DNA from: Pseudomonas sp. MM213
Lineage (GTDB): Bacteria; Pseudomonadota; Gammaproteobacteria; Pseudomonadales; Pseudomonadaceae
Assembly: GCF_020423045.1 (NCBI RefSeq)
Contig: NZ_CP081943.1
Span: forward strand, 1,302,001-1,366,000
DNA length: 64,000 nucleotides
Direction: 5' to 3'
Shown: positions 43,771 to 53,144 of the stretch, piece after piece
Position numbering within the stretch: position 1 is the first letter of the stretch
Layout: each line of letters opens with the position of its first letter
The notes under the pieces: model-generated
What the model was told of the DNA's origin: nothing
The model's input: only the letters and a program-made list of their open reading frames with translations
Database searches by the model: none
Translations under genes and position numbers: made by a program

Positions 43771-44115
43771 ATGAGCGAAGAGGATGTCGCGCAATTCTGT
43801 CTCGCGCTGCCGGGGGCGCGGGAAGATTACAAGTGGGGTGGCGTGCGGGTGTTTTCGATTGCCGGAAACAAGATGTTCGCCCTGCAGAACCTGCGGGGCG
43901 ACTCTTTGGCGTTCAAGGTCGACAAGGACTTGTTTCTGGGGCATTGCGACCGCCCGGGCATTCATCCGGCGCCGTATCTGGCCCGGGCCCAGTGGATCAT
44001 CATGCAAACGCCCTACCCGCTGGGCAGCGAAGAACTGCAAGGGCTGCTGCAACGTTCCCATCAACTGGTGGTGAGCAAACTGCCCAAACGCACGCAGGTC
44101 GGGCTGCTGCTTTAA
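43771..44115 (+). CDS. MmcQ/YjbR family protein
   Basis: A 114-residue protein of the MmcQ/YjbR family with CLALPGAREDYKWGGVRVF, the typical GNKMFA stretch, and FLGHCDRPGIHPAPY. The fold (CyaY-like) may bind DNA, but the function is unknown. I chose the ATG at 43771 because family members start just before the EDVAQFC helix; an ATG at 43756 overlaps the LysR stop (ATGA) and is the alternative. The gene meets a convergent DUF1294 gene with a 4-base tail overlap. Confidence 0.82.
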   Translation: MSEEDVAQFCLALPGAREDYKWGGVRVFSIAGNKMFALQNLRGDSLAFKVDKDLFLGHCDRPGIHPAPYLARAQWIIMQTPYPLGSEELQGLLQRSHQLVVSKLPKRTQVGLLL

Positions 44116-44537
44116 AGCAGCGCCAGATTGGCGCCCAGGAACAGTTGATCGATCCAGAACACCTGATGCAGCAGCACGATCACCCAGAACAGCAACTGAA
44201 ACGACACTTTGCGGGTCTTGTGCCGAAACACCTGCTGGGCCAGCAACGCGCCCGGCCAGCCGCCGGCGAGTTCCACCGCATGCAACACGTTTTCCGGCGT
44301 GCGCCAGCTATCAGTCCGGGCCTTGCGCTTGTCGCTCCAATAAAGGAAGAACGCCAGCACGCTGACGATGCCATAGGCCGCCAGGGGAATCAGCGAAACC
44401 CCTCGCAGCCAGAACGACATCGAGCCGAACAACGGCAGCGCACACACCATCGCGAACACCAGCAGTTTCAGCCGTGGGTTCTGGATTCCGCCCCCGGACT
44501 GGCGCCCGGGATTGTTGCGTGCGCGGGTGTCATTCAT
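44112..44537 (-). CDS. DUF1294 family membrane protein
   Basis: A 141-residue protein with four hydrophobic stretches and the DUF1294 signature [31 protein letters not shown] split around the second loop ([28 protein letters not shown]). Function unknown. Its start overlaps the stop of uppP (ATGA), so it is co-translated with it. Confidence 0.85.
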   Translation of the reverse strand: MNDTRARNNPGRQSGGGIQNPRLKLLVFAMVCALPLFGSMSFWLRGVSLIPLAAYGIVSVLAFFLYWSDKRKARTDSWRTPENVLHAVELAGGWPGALLAQQVFRHKTRKVSFQLLFWVIVLLHQVFWIDQLFLGANLALL

Positions 44538-45364
44538 GGCTTGACCGAGGTCCAGTCAACCCAGCCAAACTGCCAGGTAGCGAGAATGAGCAGGCCAAAT
44601 GCAATGCGGTACCAGGCGAACACCGCGTAGCTGTGGCTGGCGATGAATATGAGCAAGCCCCGGACGGCAATCATTGCGAAAATGAACGCGGTGACAAAAC
44701 CGATGGCGAACACCGGAAAATCGGCCGGGACGAACAGGTCGCGGTATTTGTAGCCCGAGTACACCGCCGCACCGACCATGGTCGGCATCGCCAGGAAAAA
44801 CGAAAACTCGGTGGCCGTCTTGCGCGACAGCCCGAACAGCAAACCACCAATGATTGTCGCACCTGAACGCGAAGTGCCGGGGATCATCGCCAGGCACTGG
44901 GCGAAGCCGACTTTCAAGGCATCTTTCCAGGTGATCTCGTCGACGGTTTCAGCATGCACTTCATGCTGACGCTGCTCCGCCCACAACATCACGATGCCGC
45001 CCACGACCAATGCGGTGGCGACGGTGATCGGGTTGAACAGGTAATGGTGGATCAGGTCGGCGAAAATCACCCCCAGGACCACGGCCGGCATGAAGGCAAT
45101 CAGCAGGTTGGCAGTAAAGCGTCGAGCGCCGGGTTGCGTCGGCAAACCGATGACGACATCGAAAATCTTGCGGCGAAATTCCCACACCACCGCGAGGATC
45201 GCCCCAAGCTGAATAATGATGTTGAACGCCATCGCCCGCTCGCCACCGAAATTGAGCAAGTCGGCCACGATGATCTGGTGTCCGGTACTGGAAATGGGCA
45301 AAAACTCCGTCAGCCCTTCTACAACGCCGAGTATCAATGCCTGAAAGGCGGTCCAAAGATCCAT
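44534..45364 (-). CDS. uppP: Undecaprenyl-diphosphatase (bacitracin resistance)
   Basis: A 276-residue polytopic enzyme of the UppP/BacA family. It shows [17 protein letters not shown] with the catalytic Glu/Ser/His region and the second motif [12 protein letters not shown]. It dephosphorylates undecaprenyl pyrophosphate to recycle the carrier lipid for peptidoglycan and O-antigen. The ATG at 45364 has GGGGGA upstream, which settles the start against a 44-residue upstream extension. Confidence 0.93.
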   Translation of the reverse strand: MDLWTAFQALILGVVEGLTEFLPISSTGHQIIVADLLNFGGERAMAFNIIIQLGAILAVVWEFRRKIFDVVIGLPTQPGARRFTANLLIAFMPAVVLGVIFADLIHHYLFNPITVATALVVGGIVMLWAEQRQHEVHAETVDEITWKDALKVGFAQCLAMIPGTSRSGATIIGGLLFGLSRKTATEFSFFLAMPTMVGAAVYSGYKYRDLFVPADFPVFAIGFVTAFIFAMIAVRGLLIFIASHSYAVFAWYRIAFGLLILATWQFGWVDWTSVKP

Positions 45365-45657
45365 CAATCCCCCAAGAAGCGATGCGCCACCGCATGCCCC
45401 GTTAATATTTTTCAAAACATTGACTGCGATCAGCGCAGTTGCAGCCAGACGCGCACAGAATCCAGACGAAACCGTAAAAATTCCGTGAAAAATCAACTTG
45501 GATTCAGGTTTTTCCGTGCGGGGCCGAAATCCTATCAGACAAGGCTGAATAACGCTGCCACGTTATTGGACTTGGGTCGGATATGCCCGATCGGCAAAAT
45601 GTGGTTGGATGCTGGCGGTCGTTTATTACAAGAAAAAGAAACAGGAGTGACAGCGTT

Positions 45658-47292
45658 ATGAACAGCTTGCGCAATATGTCGATCAGCCGGCGTTTGTGGT
45701 TGATTTTGATCGTGGCCGTCATGATGCTTTTGACGTTGGGCGTGTTGATGCTCAAGCAGATTCACGAGGACCTGTATCACGCCAAGGCGCAGAAAACCCA
45801 GCACGTCGTGCAGACGGCCAGCGGCATTCTGACCTATTACCACGGGCTCGAAACCGCCGGCACGCTGACCCGCGAAGCTGCGCAGAAACAGGCGCTGACC
45901 GCCGTTCGCGGCCTGCGCTATGACCAGAACGACTACTTCTGGATCAACGACCTGACGCCGGTGATGATCATGCACCCGGCCAACCCGAAGCTCGATGGCC
46001 AGAACCTCTCGGCGATCCGCGACCCGGACGGCTTTGCGGTGTTCAATGAAATGGTCGCCCTCGCCAAGGCCAAGGGCGCCGGCCCGATCGACTATCGCTG
46101 GCCGAAACCGGGCGCCAGCGAGCCGGTCGCAAAAACCTCCTACGTCAAACTCTTCGAACCGTGGGGCTGGGTGATCGGCTCGGGCGTGTATATAGATGAC
46201 ATGCAAGCCGAGTTCATGGGCCAGGTCTGGAAAGCGACAGTAGTCGGGCTGGTGATCGCCGCCATCATGGCGCTGCTGGTGATCCTGATTGCCCGCAGCA
46301 TCGTCCGTCCGCTGCAGGACACCGTGAACGCCATGGCCAACATTGCCAGCGGCGAGAGCGATCTGACTCGCAGCCTCGACACCCACGGTCAGGACGAAGT
46401 CACGCAGCTGGCACACCACTTCAATGCGTTCACCGCCAAGCTACGACTGGTGATCAGCGAATTGCAGGTGTCCGCCAGCGCCCTGGGCCAGTCGTCCAGC
46501 GAACTGGGCAACGACGCCGTCCAGGCCCAGCAACGCAGCCAGCAGCAATCGCAACAGATGGAACTGGTGGCCACGGCCATCAATGAAGTGACCTATGGCG
46601 TGCAGGACGTGGCGAAGAACGCCGAGCACGCCGCCAGCGAGATGCGCGATGCCGAGTCTCAGGCGCAGCAGGGCCAGGTCAACATCGACAGCAGCCTGCA
46701 ACAAATCGACAAGCTGTCTTCAACGATTGATCAGGCCGTGGAAGTCATCCGCACCCTCGCCGCCGAAAGCACTCAGATCGGCAGCGTGCTGGAAGTGATC
46801 CGTTCCATCGCCGAGCAAACCAACCTGCTGGCCCTCAACGCGGCCATCGAAGCCGCCCGTGCCGGTGAGCAGGGGCGCGGGTTTGCCGTCGTGGCCGATG
46901 AGGTGCGCCTGCTGGCCCAGCGCACGCAGAAGTCCACCGCCGAGATCCAGGCAATGATTGAACGCCTGCAAAGCCATTCCGAAGCGGCGGTAAAGGTCAT
47001 CGGCGACAGCAGCCGCGCCTCGCAACTGACCATCGAGCAGGCCGGCCTCGCCGGTGCAAGCCTGAATGCCATTGGCCAGGCACTGCGCAATCTCAACGGG
47101 TTGAACGCTTCCATTGCCAGCGCCACCCTGCAACAGGCCCATGTGGTCGAAGACATCAACCAGAACGTGACCCAGGCAGCCGGTTTGTCCCACAGCACGG
47201 CGCTGGCGGCGGAACAGTCGAGCGTGGCCAGCGTCCACCTCAAGGAACTGAGTGAGCAGTTGAACGGGTTGCTCAAACAATTCCGCGTGTAG
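45658..47292 (+). CDS. Methyl-accepting chemotaxis protein with single Cache domain
   Basis: A 544-residue chemoreceptor: N-terminal membrane helix (about 12-33), periplasmic single-Cache domain ([44 protein letters not shown]), second membrane helix (about 195-215), HAMP ([11 protein letters not shown]) and a signalling hairpin with the tip [24 protein letters not shown]. Single-Cache receptors of this type often sense organic acids; the ligand is unknown. The ATG at 45658 has AGGAG. The start is divergent from uppP. Confidence 0.92.
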   Translation: MNSLRNMSISRRLWLILIVAVMMLLTLGVLMLKQIHEDLYHAKAQKTQHVVQTASGILTYYHGLETAGTLTREAAQKQALTAVRGLRYDQNDYFWINDLTPVMIMHPANPKLDGQNLSAIRDPDGFAVFNEMVALAKAKGAGPIDYRWPKPGASEPVAKTSYVKLFEPWGWVIGSGVYIDDMQAEFMGQVWKATVVGLVIAAIMALLVILIARSIVRPLQDTVNAMANIASGESDLTRSLDTHGQDEVTQLAHHFNAFTAKLRLVISELQVSASALGQSSSELGNDAVQAQQRSQQQSQQMELVATAINEVTYGVQDVAKNAEHAASEMRDAESQAQQGQVNIDSSLQQIDKLSSTIDQAVEVIRTLAAESTQIGSVLEVIRSIAEQTNLLALNAAIEAARAGEQGRGFAVVADEVRLLAQRTQKSTAEIQAMIERLQSHSEAAVKVIGDSSRASQLTIEQAGLAGASLNAIGQALRNLNGLNASIASATLQQAHVVEDINQNVTQAAGLSHSTALAAEQSSVASVHLKELSEQLNGLLKQFRV

Positions 47293-47296
47293 GCGC

Positions 47297-47678
47297 CTGG
47301 CTTGCCGGTGATGGCACCCGCGACATCGCCATCGCCGGCAAGCCGGACTCCTACAGGTTTGGGGTGAACCCACAATCCCCAACACCCCCGCGATCCGTAG
47401 GAGCCAGCTTGCTGGCGATAGCGCCAGTGAAATCGCCATCGCCGGCAAGCCGGACTCCTACAGGTTTGGGGTGAGCCCACTATCCCAACACCCTCGCGAT
47501 CCGTAGGAGCCGGCTTGCTGGCGATAGCGCCAGTGAAATCGCCATCGCCGGCAAGCCGGCTCCTACAGGTTTCGGGTGAACCCACAAATCCCAACACCCC
47601 CGCGATCCGTAGGAGCCGGCTTGCTGGCGATAGCGCCAGTGAAATCGCCATCGCCGGCAAGCCGGACTCCTACAGGTC
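47297..47678. repeat. Tandem REPIN array, 106-bp unit, inverted relative to the 40-kb array
   Basis: GTAGGAGC begins units at 47397, 47503 and 47609, exactly 106 bases apart, with a partial unit in front. Read on the minus strand, each unit matches the 40-kb unit along its whole length, including the spacer (TGTTGGG, TTTGTGGGTT). It lies between the chemoreceptor and pnuC. Confidence 0.93.
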
Positions 47679-47768
47679 AACGAGTGCTTTCTCCCTCGCC
47701 AGCACAGCCTCATCCGCTGCAATCCGGGTACAATTCGCTCCCCTCTTCGTCTGCTCCAAGGAACCTCC

Positions 47769-48332
47769 ATGTCCGGGCTTGAACTGTTTGCCGCCGCCCT
47801 CGGTGTCATTGCCGTCTGGTTGACGGTCAAACAGAACCCCTGGTGCTGGCCGATCGGTCTGGTCATGGTGTCGCTGTACAGTTGGGTCTTTTTTGAAGTG
47901 AAGCTGTATTCGGACATGCTGTTGCAGGTGATCTACGCCGCGTTGCAGCTCTATGGCTGGTGGCAGTGGACCCGCGCGGGGGTTGCGCGGCAAGGGCGGC
48001 AGGTTAGCCAACTCAAGGGCAAATCGATCGCGACAGGCCTGGCCATCGGTGCCCTCGGCAGTCTGTTGCTCGGCGCGGCCATGGCGCACTGGACCGATGC
48101 CGCGCAGCCCTGGCTCGATGCGGCACTGACGGGGTTCAGCCTGGTGGCGCAGGTCTGGATGGCGCAAAAGCGCGTTCAATGCTGGCCTCTGTGGATCACC
48201 CTGGATGTGGTTTTCGTCGGGCTCTTCGTCTACAAGGGCATGTACTTGACCGCCGGGCTCTATGCGTTGTTTGCCGTGATCGCCGTTCAAGGCTGGCGGG
48301 AATGGCGCACCGACCCGGCATTGCGCACATGA
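47769..48332 (+). CDS. pnuC: Nicotinamide riboside/mononucleotide transporter
   Basis: A 187-residue PnuC with about seven membrane helices. It contains NPWCWPIGLVMVSLYSWVFF, the AALQLYGWWQW motif and a C-terminal GLYALFAVIAVQGWREW. It imports nicotinamide riboside for NAD salvage. The downstream kinase gene overlaps its stop (ATGA), coupling transport to phosphorylation. AAGGAA lies upstream of the ATG. A TACAAT box sits at 47731 just after the REP array. Confidence 0.92.
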   Translation: MSGLELFAAALGVIAVWLTVKQNPWCWPIGLVMVSLYSWVFFEVKLYSDMLLQVIYAALQLYGWWQWTRAGVARQGRQVSQLKGKSIATGLAIGALGSLLLGAAMAHWTDAAQPWLDAALTGFSLVAQVWMAQKRVQCWPLWITLDVVFVGLFVYKGMYLTAGLYALFAVIAVQGWREWRTDPALRT

Positions 48333-48853
48333 AAGTCCTGGTACTCACCGGCCCCGAATCCAGCGGCAAGAGTTGGCTCGCGGCCGAGTTGCAAGCGCAT
48401 TTCGGCGGAGTGCTGGTCGACGAATATGTCCGCTGGTTTATCGAACAAAATCCGCGTGATACCTGCCTGGCCGACATTCCGGAGATCGCCCGCGGGCAAT
48501 TGCAATGGGAAGACGAGGCCCGGGCCCGGCAGCCATCGTTGCTGATTCTCGATACCCACCTGCTGAGTAACATCCTCTGGAGCCAGACCCTGTTTGGCGA
48601 TTGCCCCGCGTGGATCGAGCAGGCGCTGCTGGCTCGCCAGTACGACTTGCACCTGTTGCTGTCTCCCGATCAGGTCGACTGGAAGGATGATGGCCAACGC
48701 TGCCAACCCGATTTGAGCGAGCGCCGGGCATTTTTCGACGCAACCCTGACATGGCTTGAAACCCATCAACAGCCTTTTCAAATTCTGCAGGGAAACTGGG
48801 CGGAACGTCGTTTTCAGGCACTGCAAGCCGTCACCCTGCTGCTGAACCCCTGA
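48329..48853 (+). CDS. NadR-like ribosylnicotinamide kinase (AAA ATPase)
   Basis: A 174-residue P-loop protein with VLVLTGPESSGKSWLA (Walker A), DEYVRWF, and LLILDTHLLSN (Walker B-like). It resembles the kinase domain of NadR, which phosphorylates nicotinamide riboside to trap it in the cell. Unlike full-length NadR it lacks the helix-turn-helix and adenylyltransferase domains. It is translationally coupled with pnuC. Confidence 0.85.
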   Translation: MKVLVLTGPESSGKSWLAAELQAHFGGVLVDEYVRWFIEQNPRDTCLADIPEIARGQLQWEDEARARQPSLLILDTHLLSNILWSQTLFGDCPAWIEQALLARQYDLHLLLSPDQVDWKDDGQRCQPDLSERRAFFDATLTWLETHQQPFQILQGNWAERRFQALQAVTLLLNP

Positions 48854-48871
48854 CCCGTTTTTAGGGGTTTT
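48845..48871 (+). terminator. Intrinsic terminator overlapping the kinase stop codon
   Basis: AACCCCT and AGGGGTT pair over seven bases around an 11-base loop and are followed by TT, completing a TTTT run. The 5' arm covers the last codons and the TGA at 48851-48853. Confidence 0.75.
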
Positions 48872-49210
48872 CACCCAGTAATTCCCCTGTTTTGGGGGCA
48901 AAAGTGTCCATACCTGTTACACCCACCCCACCCCAAACAGGCCGTTTCAGCGGTCTGCACCCTCTTCGCCCGTCAGCTGTTAAGCCCCCAATACACCTCG
49001 GCGCAAAGCATTGATCTAGAGCACTGCAACCGCTTTTGTTGGACAAAAGCGCCCGCGCCCGTCTCAGACGTGAAACAGCACCGACATCGGCCTCCCGGAC
49101 AAAATTTTTAACCCGTTGAATTAAAACAAAATTCAAAAAACGGCACAGCATTCGCTCTCTCCTTCACATCGCTGACTAGGGCCAGCCCACAAAAAGAAGG
49201 AATTGCCACT
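48854..49210. other. fap promoter region
   Basis: A 357-base spacer before fapA. It holds the terminator of the preceding operon, several C/G-rich tracts (CCCCTGTTTTGGGG at 48886-48899) and an AT-rich stretch at 49105-49140. A sigma-54-like element follows at 49141. No small ORF is supported. Confidence 0.55.
49141..49156 (+). promoter_or_regulatory. Candidate sigma-54 promoter of the fap operon
   Basis: CGGCACAGCATTCGCT matches the sigma-54 consensus at GGCAC, T, GC and the last W, with the required 10 bases between GG and GC and three mismatches. The predicted start near 49167 leaves about 44 bases before fapA. Confidence 0.52.
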
Positions 49211-49645
49211 GTGGGGACTTTCAATACTTTCAATAAAGGCTTTACCTGCCTCCTCCTGATCGGATGCGCATTGGGCTCAAGTGTCCAGGCTGACGACGGC
49301 ATCATCATTATCAAGCGTGATGTCCAGACACGAAACGCCGTGCAAGCGCCGGTGGCTCCCGACCCTAACCCCACGACCGCCAATGCCAACCCGAGCCAAC
49401 AAATCCTCAGGCAAACGAACGAGTTGAACGACGGCGACTTTGCCAACGTTGCCAGTGGTGCCGGGATCACCCGCCTCGTCACGTTAGGCAACACAAACCT
49501 GGGCGGCAACATCACCACCCAGAATCAGCTTTCCAACCTTCCCGCCGGACGTTCGGGAGGTTCGGGCAACGGTATTTCCAACCTGGTCAATTCAAGCGTC
49601 CAGCGAGGCCTGAGCGGTCTGAACGTCATTACGGGAGGCCGTTGA
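49211..49645 (+). CDS. fapA: FapA, amyloid operon chaperone/regulator subunit
   Basis: A 144-residue secreted protein, first gene of fapABCDEF. A signal peptide (about 1-27, ending SVQA) precedes a Gln/Asn/Gly-rich body (TANANPSQQILRQTNE, NLGGNITTQNQLSN). FapA is thought to control assembly of FapC/FapB. The start is GTG at 49211, with AAGGAA about ten bases upstream; no ATG gives the signal peptide. The fapB start follows the stop by one base. Confidence 0.9.
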   Translation: MGTFNTFNKGFTCLLLIGCALGSSVQADDGIIIIKRDVQTRNAVQAPVAPDPNPTTANANPSQQILRQTNELNDGDFANVASGAGITRLVTLGNTNLGGNITTQNQLSNLPAGRSGGSGNGISNLVNSSVQRGLSGLNVITGGR

Positions 49646-49646
49646 G

Positions 49647-50219
49647 ATGAATCGTAAGCTGCTGATTATCGCTATGTTTTGCAGCGCATCGAGCTTTGCT
49701 CAACCCCCCGTCATCAATAATGCCGACATCAGTAATTCGGGCGCGCAGTACCAAGGTAACTTCGCGGTCAACCAGGCTGCCGGCGATCAGCAGCAACAGG
49801 CTAATGCCCGGGCCATCGCCATGGGCCATGGCGCCAGCGCGACCACGCAGATTCGCCAACGATTGCATACCGAAGTCGACCCCAGGATGGATGCTCGAGC
49901 CAGCATTCAGGGCGACTCCTTCAGCCGCGGCTACGGCGTACTGGGTGTCAACCAGAGCGCCGGTGCCAGCACTCAGCAAGCCAATGCCCTGCGGATAAGC
50001 ATCAGCAATCAACCGCAAAGTATCGACGACAGCGTCCTCATGCAACAGAACGTGGCGCTGATCAAAAACTCCGATCCGACTGACTCTGCACCAGGCTATC
50101 GCCAGGTCTCTACCAGTGACCAGGCATTCACCGGTAGCCGCGGGGTGATTCAGTTGAATCAGAGCGCCGGGGTGGGAAACCGAATGGCCAACACCCTGAA
50201 CGTACGGGTCGCGGATTGA
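49647..50219 (+). CDS. fapB: FapB, minor amyloid subunit
   Basis: A 190-residue secreted protein with a signal peptide (about 1-18). It has three imperfect repeats, each built on VNQ.AG...QQANA (FAVNQAAGDQQQQANARAI, LGVNQSAGASTQQANALRI, IQLNQSAGVGNRMANTLNV), the amyloid-forming units. FapB is a minor fibre component and probable nucleator. The ATG has GGGAGG upstream, inside the fapA end. Confidence 0.93.
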   Translation: MNRKLLIIAMFCSASSFAQPPVINNADISNSGAQYQGNFAVNQAAGDQQQQANARAIAMGHGASATTQIRQRLHTEVDPRMDARASIQGDSFSRGYGVLGVNQSAGASTQQANALRISISNQPQSIDDSVLMQQNVALIKNSDPTDSAPGYRQVSTSDQAFTGSRGVIQLNQSAGVGNRMANTLNVRVAD

Positions 50220-50270
50220 CCCAAACAGTTAGGAACAACACTTAACCTAAAATAAGTACGGAGAATCACC

Positions 50271-51581
50271 ATGAAACCTTCGACGGCACTCAAGCCTCTG
50301 GTTTTCGCAATTGCTGCGGTCATGGCTGTTGCTGTACAAGCTGGGCAAAACGATCGGCGTCACGATGACCACCACAATGGCCATCATAACAACGGTCACC
50401 ACACTCCTCCTCCAATGAAGATCCCTGTTTACGCGACTGCCAATGCCTACGACAAACAAAGCAGCACCAACAATCGCATCCGTAACGAAGGGACTATTAA
50501 CAAGGCAGAGATGACCGACTCTGCCACAGGCGCCGACGGCAACGTCGGTATCAACGTGGCGGCAGGCGACGGCAACCAACAGGACAACGCTGCCGCCATC
50601 GCGAACGCTGGCGCCACTTCCGCTCTGGATAACTCCTTCGTGTTCGGGGTTGCCACTGCCACTGCCAGCGTCAAGCAGTACAGCAACCACAACAAGGTCG
50701 ACAACTACAACACCACAGCCTCTGCCGTGATGAGCGGATCGGGCAATGGTGGCAACGGCAATATGGGGATCAACATTGCCGGTGGCGACCTGAACCAACA
50801 GAAAAACACCATGGCGATTGCCAACTCCAATTCGCCGCTGGGTAACGCAACAGCCACCGCCTCCGCCGATCAGAATGGTCCTGGTCTGGTAGTGAATAAC
50901 AACGCCGATCGGAACTTCGCCCTGACGACGGTGACGCTAACCACAACCAAAAGCGGTAATTCCTCTTTCAGCCATAACTCCGAGTTGAACATTGATAAGA
51001 GCGCGTCCAGCAACTGGACCAAGAAAGGTGCTAGCAGTTTTGACGTCAGCGGCACCAAGCACTTTGATGCAAACGGATCAAAAAGCACCGACAAGAGCTC
51101 CACCAGCCATGCTGCTGTTGACGCTGTTTTGACCGCAGATGCGAATGTCACCAAAACCGTTACTCATAATAACGGCTATGGCGATCGCACTCGCAGCAAG
51201 TCTGTCGACCTATCGGTTGACGCATCGCTTAAAGCATCTATCGATACAGAGCACTCAAAATCGACCGACTCTTCGTTCGAGAAGAAGTTCGATTCTTCGT
51301 TCTCAAAATCGTTTGACTCTTCGTTCGAGAAATCAGGCGAGAAATCGTCCGCTTCTACCAAACACGAAGAGAAGGGCTACAGCGAAAGCAATGCATGGGA
51401 ATTGAGCAACACAGTTTCCTATCAAATCCTGACCCCAAATGGCTGGGCTAACCCTGTCACCAACACTGCAACCCTGAGCGGTTCGGTGAATGGCGGCAGT
51501 GGCAACCTCGGCGTCAACGTGGCTGCCGGTGTGGGTAACCAACAAAGCAACTCGTTGGCCATTTCCAACCAATCGTTCTGA
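50271..51581 (+). CDS. fapC: FapC, major amyloid fibre subunit with long Ser/Lys linker
   Basis: A 436-residue secreted amyloid protein. After a signal peptide (about 1-24) and a His/Asn-rich stretch come repeats R1 (about 55-112; VGINVAAGDGNQQDNAAAIAN) and R2 (about 125-190; GINIAGGDLNQQKNTMAIAN). A linker of about 190 residues precedes R3 (about 395-436; GVNVAAGVGNQQSNSLAISN). The linker is rich in Ser, Lys, Asp and Thr and holds three 24-base direct repeats (51267, 51291, 51315) that encode DSSF.K. No cysteine is present. It is the main fibre of the biofilm amyloid. It ends just before an intrinsic terminator. Confidence 0.93.
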   Translation: MKPSTALKPLVFAIAAVMAVAVQAGQNDRRHDDHHNGHHNNGHHTPPPMKIPVYATANAYDKQSSTNNRIRNEGTINKAEMTDSATGADGNVGINVAAGDGNQQDNAAAIANAGATSALDNSFVFGVATATASVKQYSNHNKVDNYNTTASAVMSGSGNGGNGNMGINIAGGDLNQQKNTMAIANSNSPLGNATATASADQNGPGLVVNNNADRNFALTTVTLTTTKSGNSSFSHNSELNIDKSASSNWTKKGASSFDVSGTKHFDANGSKSTDKSSTSHAAVDAVLTADANVTKTVTHNNGYGDRTRSKSVDLSVDASLKASIDTEHSKSTDSSFEKKFDSSFSKSFDSSFEKSGEKSSASTKHEEKGYSESNAWELSNTVSYQILTPNGWANPVTNTATLSGSVNGGSGNLGVNVAAGVGNQQSNSLAISNQSF

Positions 51582-51594
51582 TGGCTGTCTCTGG

Positions 51595-51618
51595 AGGCCC
51601 CCTCACGGGGGCCTTTTT
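51595..51618 (+). terminator. Intra-operon intrinsic terminator between fapC and fapD
   Basis: AGGCCCCC and GGGGGCCT form a perfect 8-bp stem around TCAC, then a run of five T residues, 13 bases after the fapC stop. Partial readthrough would give much more fapABC mRNA than fapDEF. Confidence 0.88.
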
Positions 51619-51643
51619 CAACACAACCAGAGGGCGTCCCACC

Positions 51644-52324
51644 ATGCGCATTATCGCCTTGGTACTTTTGCTTTGTGTGTCCAGTGTGATCGAGGCTGCA
51701 CAAATGCCGCTTTCCGTCCTGCCGGGCGGCGCGGTGGTGTACAAGCCGATCCAGAGCATACGCGAGCGTAAATTTGCCGACCTGGTGCAACAGAAAACCG
51801 ACTTCAGTTGCGGCGCAGCTGCGCTGGCGACGATATTGCGCCAGGCCTATTGGCTGGACGTGAACGAAGAACAGATCATCGAAGGCATGCTGGCACATGC
51901 CGATCAAGACCTTGTCCGCGTTCAGGGCTTCTCCATGCTCGACATGAAGCGTTACGTGGAAAGTATCGGCATGCGGGCCCGTGGCTACCGGGTGGCGCCG
52001 GAAACGCTGAACGACATCAGAATTCCGGTCGTGGTCCTCATGGATATCCGTGGCTACAAACATTTTGTGGTCCTGCAAAAAGTCCAAAAGGGCTGGGTAT
52101 ACATCGGAGATCCGGTACTCGGTCATAAACGCTACCAAGTCGACGACTTTGTCAAAGGCTGGAACGGCATCATCTTTGCCGTCATTGGCCAGGGCTACGA
52201 CAAAACCAACGCGCTGCTCGACCCTCCCGTGCCACTGACCGCCAGGAACCGCCTCGACACCTTCAGCCCGGTGCAAGACGCAGAGTTGTTGGACTTCGGA
52301 TTTATCCGAAGCGACTTCTTCTAA
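51644..52324 (+). CDS. fapD: FapD, C39-like cysteine peptidase
   Basis: A 226-residue secreted protease: signal peptide (about 1-19), nucleophile cysteine in KTDFSCGAAALATIL, histidine in GYKHFVVLQKVQ and aspartate in IGDPVLGHKRY. It is needed for processing or secretion of fap subunits. The ATG at 51644 has AGAGGG upstream; an in-frame start at 51581 would cross the terminator and is rejected. Confidence 0.92.
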   Translation: MRIIALVLLLCVSSVIEAAQMPLSVLPGGAVVYKPIQSIRERKFADLVQQKTDFSCGAAALATILRQAYWLDVNEEQIIEGMLAHADQDLVRVQGFSMLDMKRYVESIGMRARGYRVAPETLNDIRIPVVVLMDIRGYKHFVVLQKVQKGWVYIGDPVLGHKRYQVDDFVKGWNGIIFAVIGQGYDKTNALLDPPVPLTARNRLDTFSPVQDAELLDFGFIRSDFF

Positions 52325-52357
52325 TAACAAGGGAGCATGACGCTCCGGGAGCATCTA

Positions 52358-53098
52358 ATGAAGACTCCAATCTGGCTGGCCGTGGCTTGCCTGGCCGCCA
52401 GCCTGCCAACCCAGGCACAGACGTTCAAACCCATTGAACTGAGCGATCAGGAACTGGCGAACCTGCGAGGCCGCTATGTCATGCCGGGACGCGTCATCAG
52501 TTTCGGGATTGTCATGACCAGCACCTGGCAAAATGCCAACGGTCAGGTGATCGGGGCAACCTCCTCGATGCAAATTCAACAAACGACCATCAAGCCACAG
52601 TTCTATGTGTCGATGATCGACGTGAATGGCGATGGCTCGGCGGTTTCTCAGGGCACAGGAATCGTCAGCGGCGGTAACGGTTTGAACACTACCCAGGGCG
52701 TCACTCAGGTTGTGCGCGCTGCCGGCGACAACAACAGCGCTTACAACAACGTTGATCTCAACGTCAGCAGAGGTAGCCAGGCACCACAGATGGACAACCA
52801 GGGGCAAGCGTTGGCCTCGGGCTCAACCCTGAACCACACCAACGGTGCCGGCGTGATGAGTATTTCCGCTACCGGTACGGGCGTGCAGCTCAACATCATC
52901 GCCAACAACAACCAGGGCAGCACCGTGCAGCGCCTTGCCCAAGGCGGGCTGATGCAAAACGCGACGCTGCTTGGCGGTGGTAACCAGGTCAGAAACATGA
53001 TGTCGATCAACGTTGTGCTGCGCGACAACCTGTCATCAACCGGTTCACTGAACGGCAACCTGGACCAACTCAAAGGAATTCGCACTCTAGGATTCTGA
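52358..53098 (+). CDS. fapE: FapE, minor extracellular fap component
   Basis: A 246-residue secreted protein with a signal peptide (about 1-20, ending TQAQ) and a Gly/Asn/Gln-rich body with short beta-prone repeats (NGLNTTQGVTQVVRAAGDNN, TGVQLNIIANNNQGSTVQR). It is a minor fibre-associated component. The ATG at 52358 has CGGGAG upstream. Confidence 0.92.
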   Translation: MKTPIWLAVACLAASLPTQAQTFKPIELSDQELANLRGRYVMPGRVISFGIVMTSTWQNANGQVIGATSSMQIQQTTIKPQFYVSMIDVNGDGSAVSQGTGIVSGGNGLNTTQGVTQVVRAAGDNNSAYNNVDLNVSRGSQAPQMDNQGQALASGSTLNHTNGAGVMSISATGTGVQLNIIANNNQGSTVQRLAQGGLMQNATLLGGGNQVRNMMSINVVLRDNLSSTGSLNGNLDQLKGIRTLGF

Positions 53099-53144
53099 TC
53101 TACGCTCAGTCTCATCAGATGCAGTCAGAAGGGACGGCTAACCC

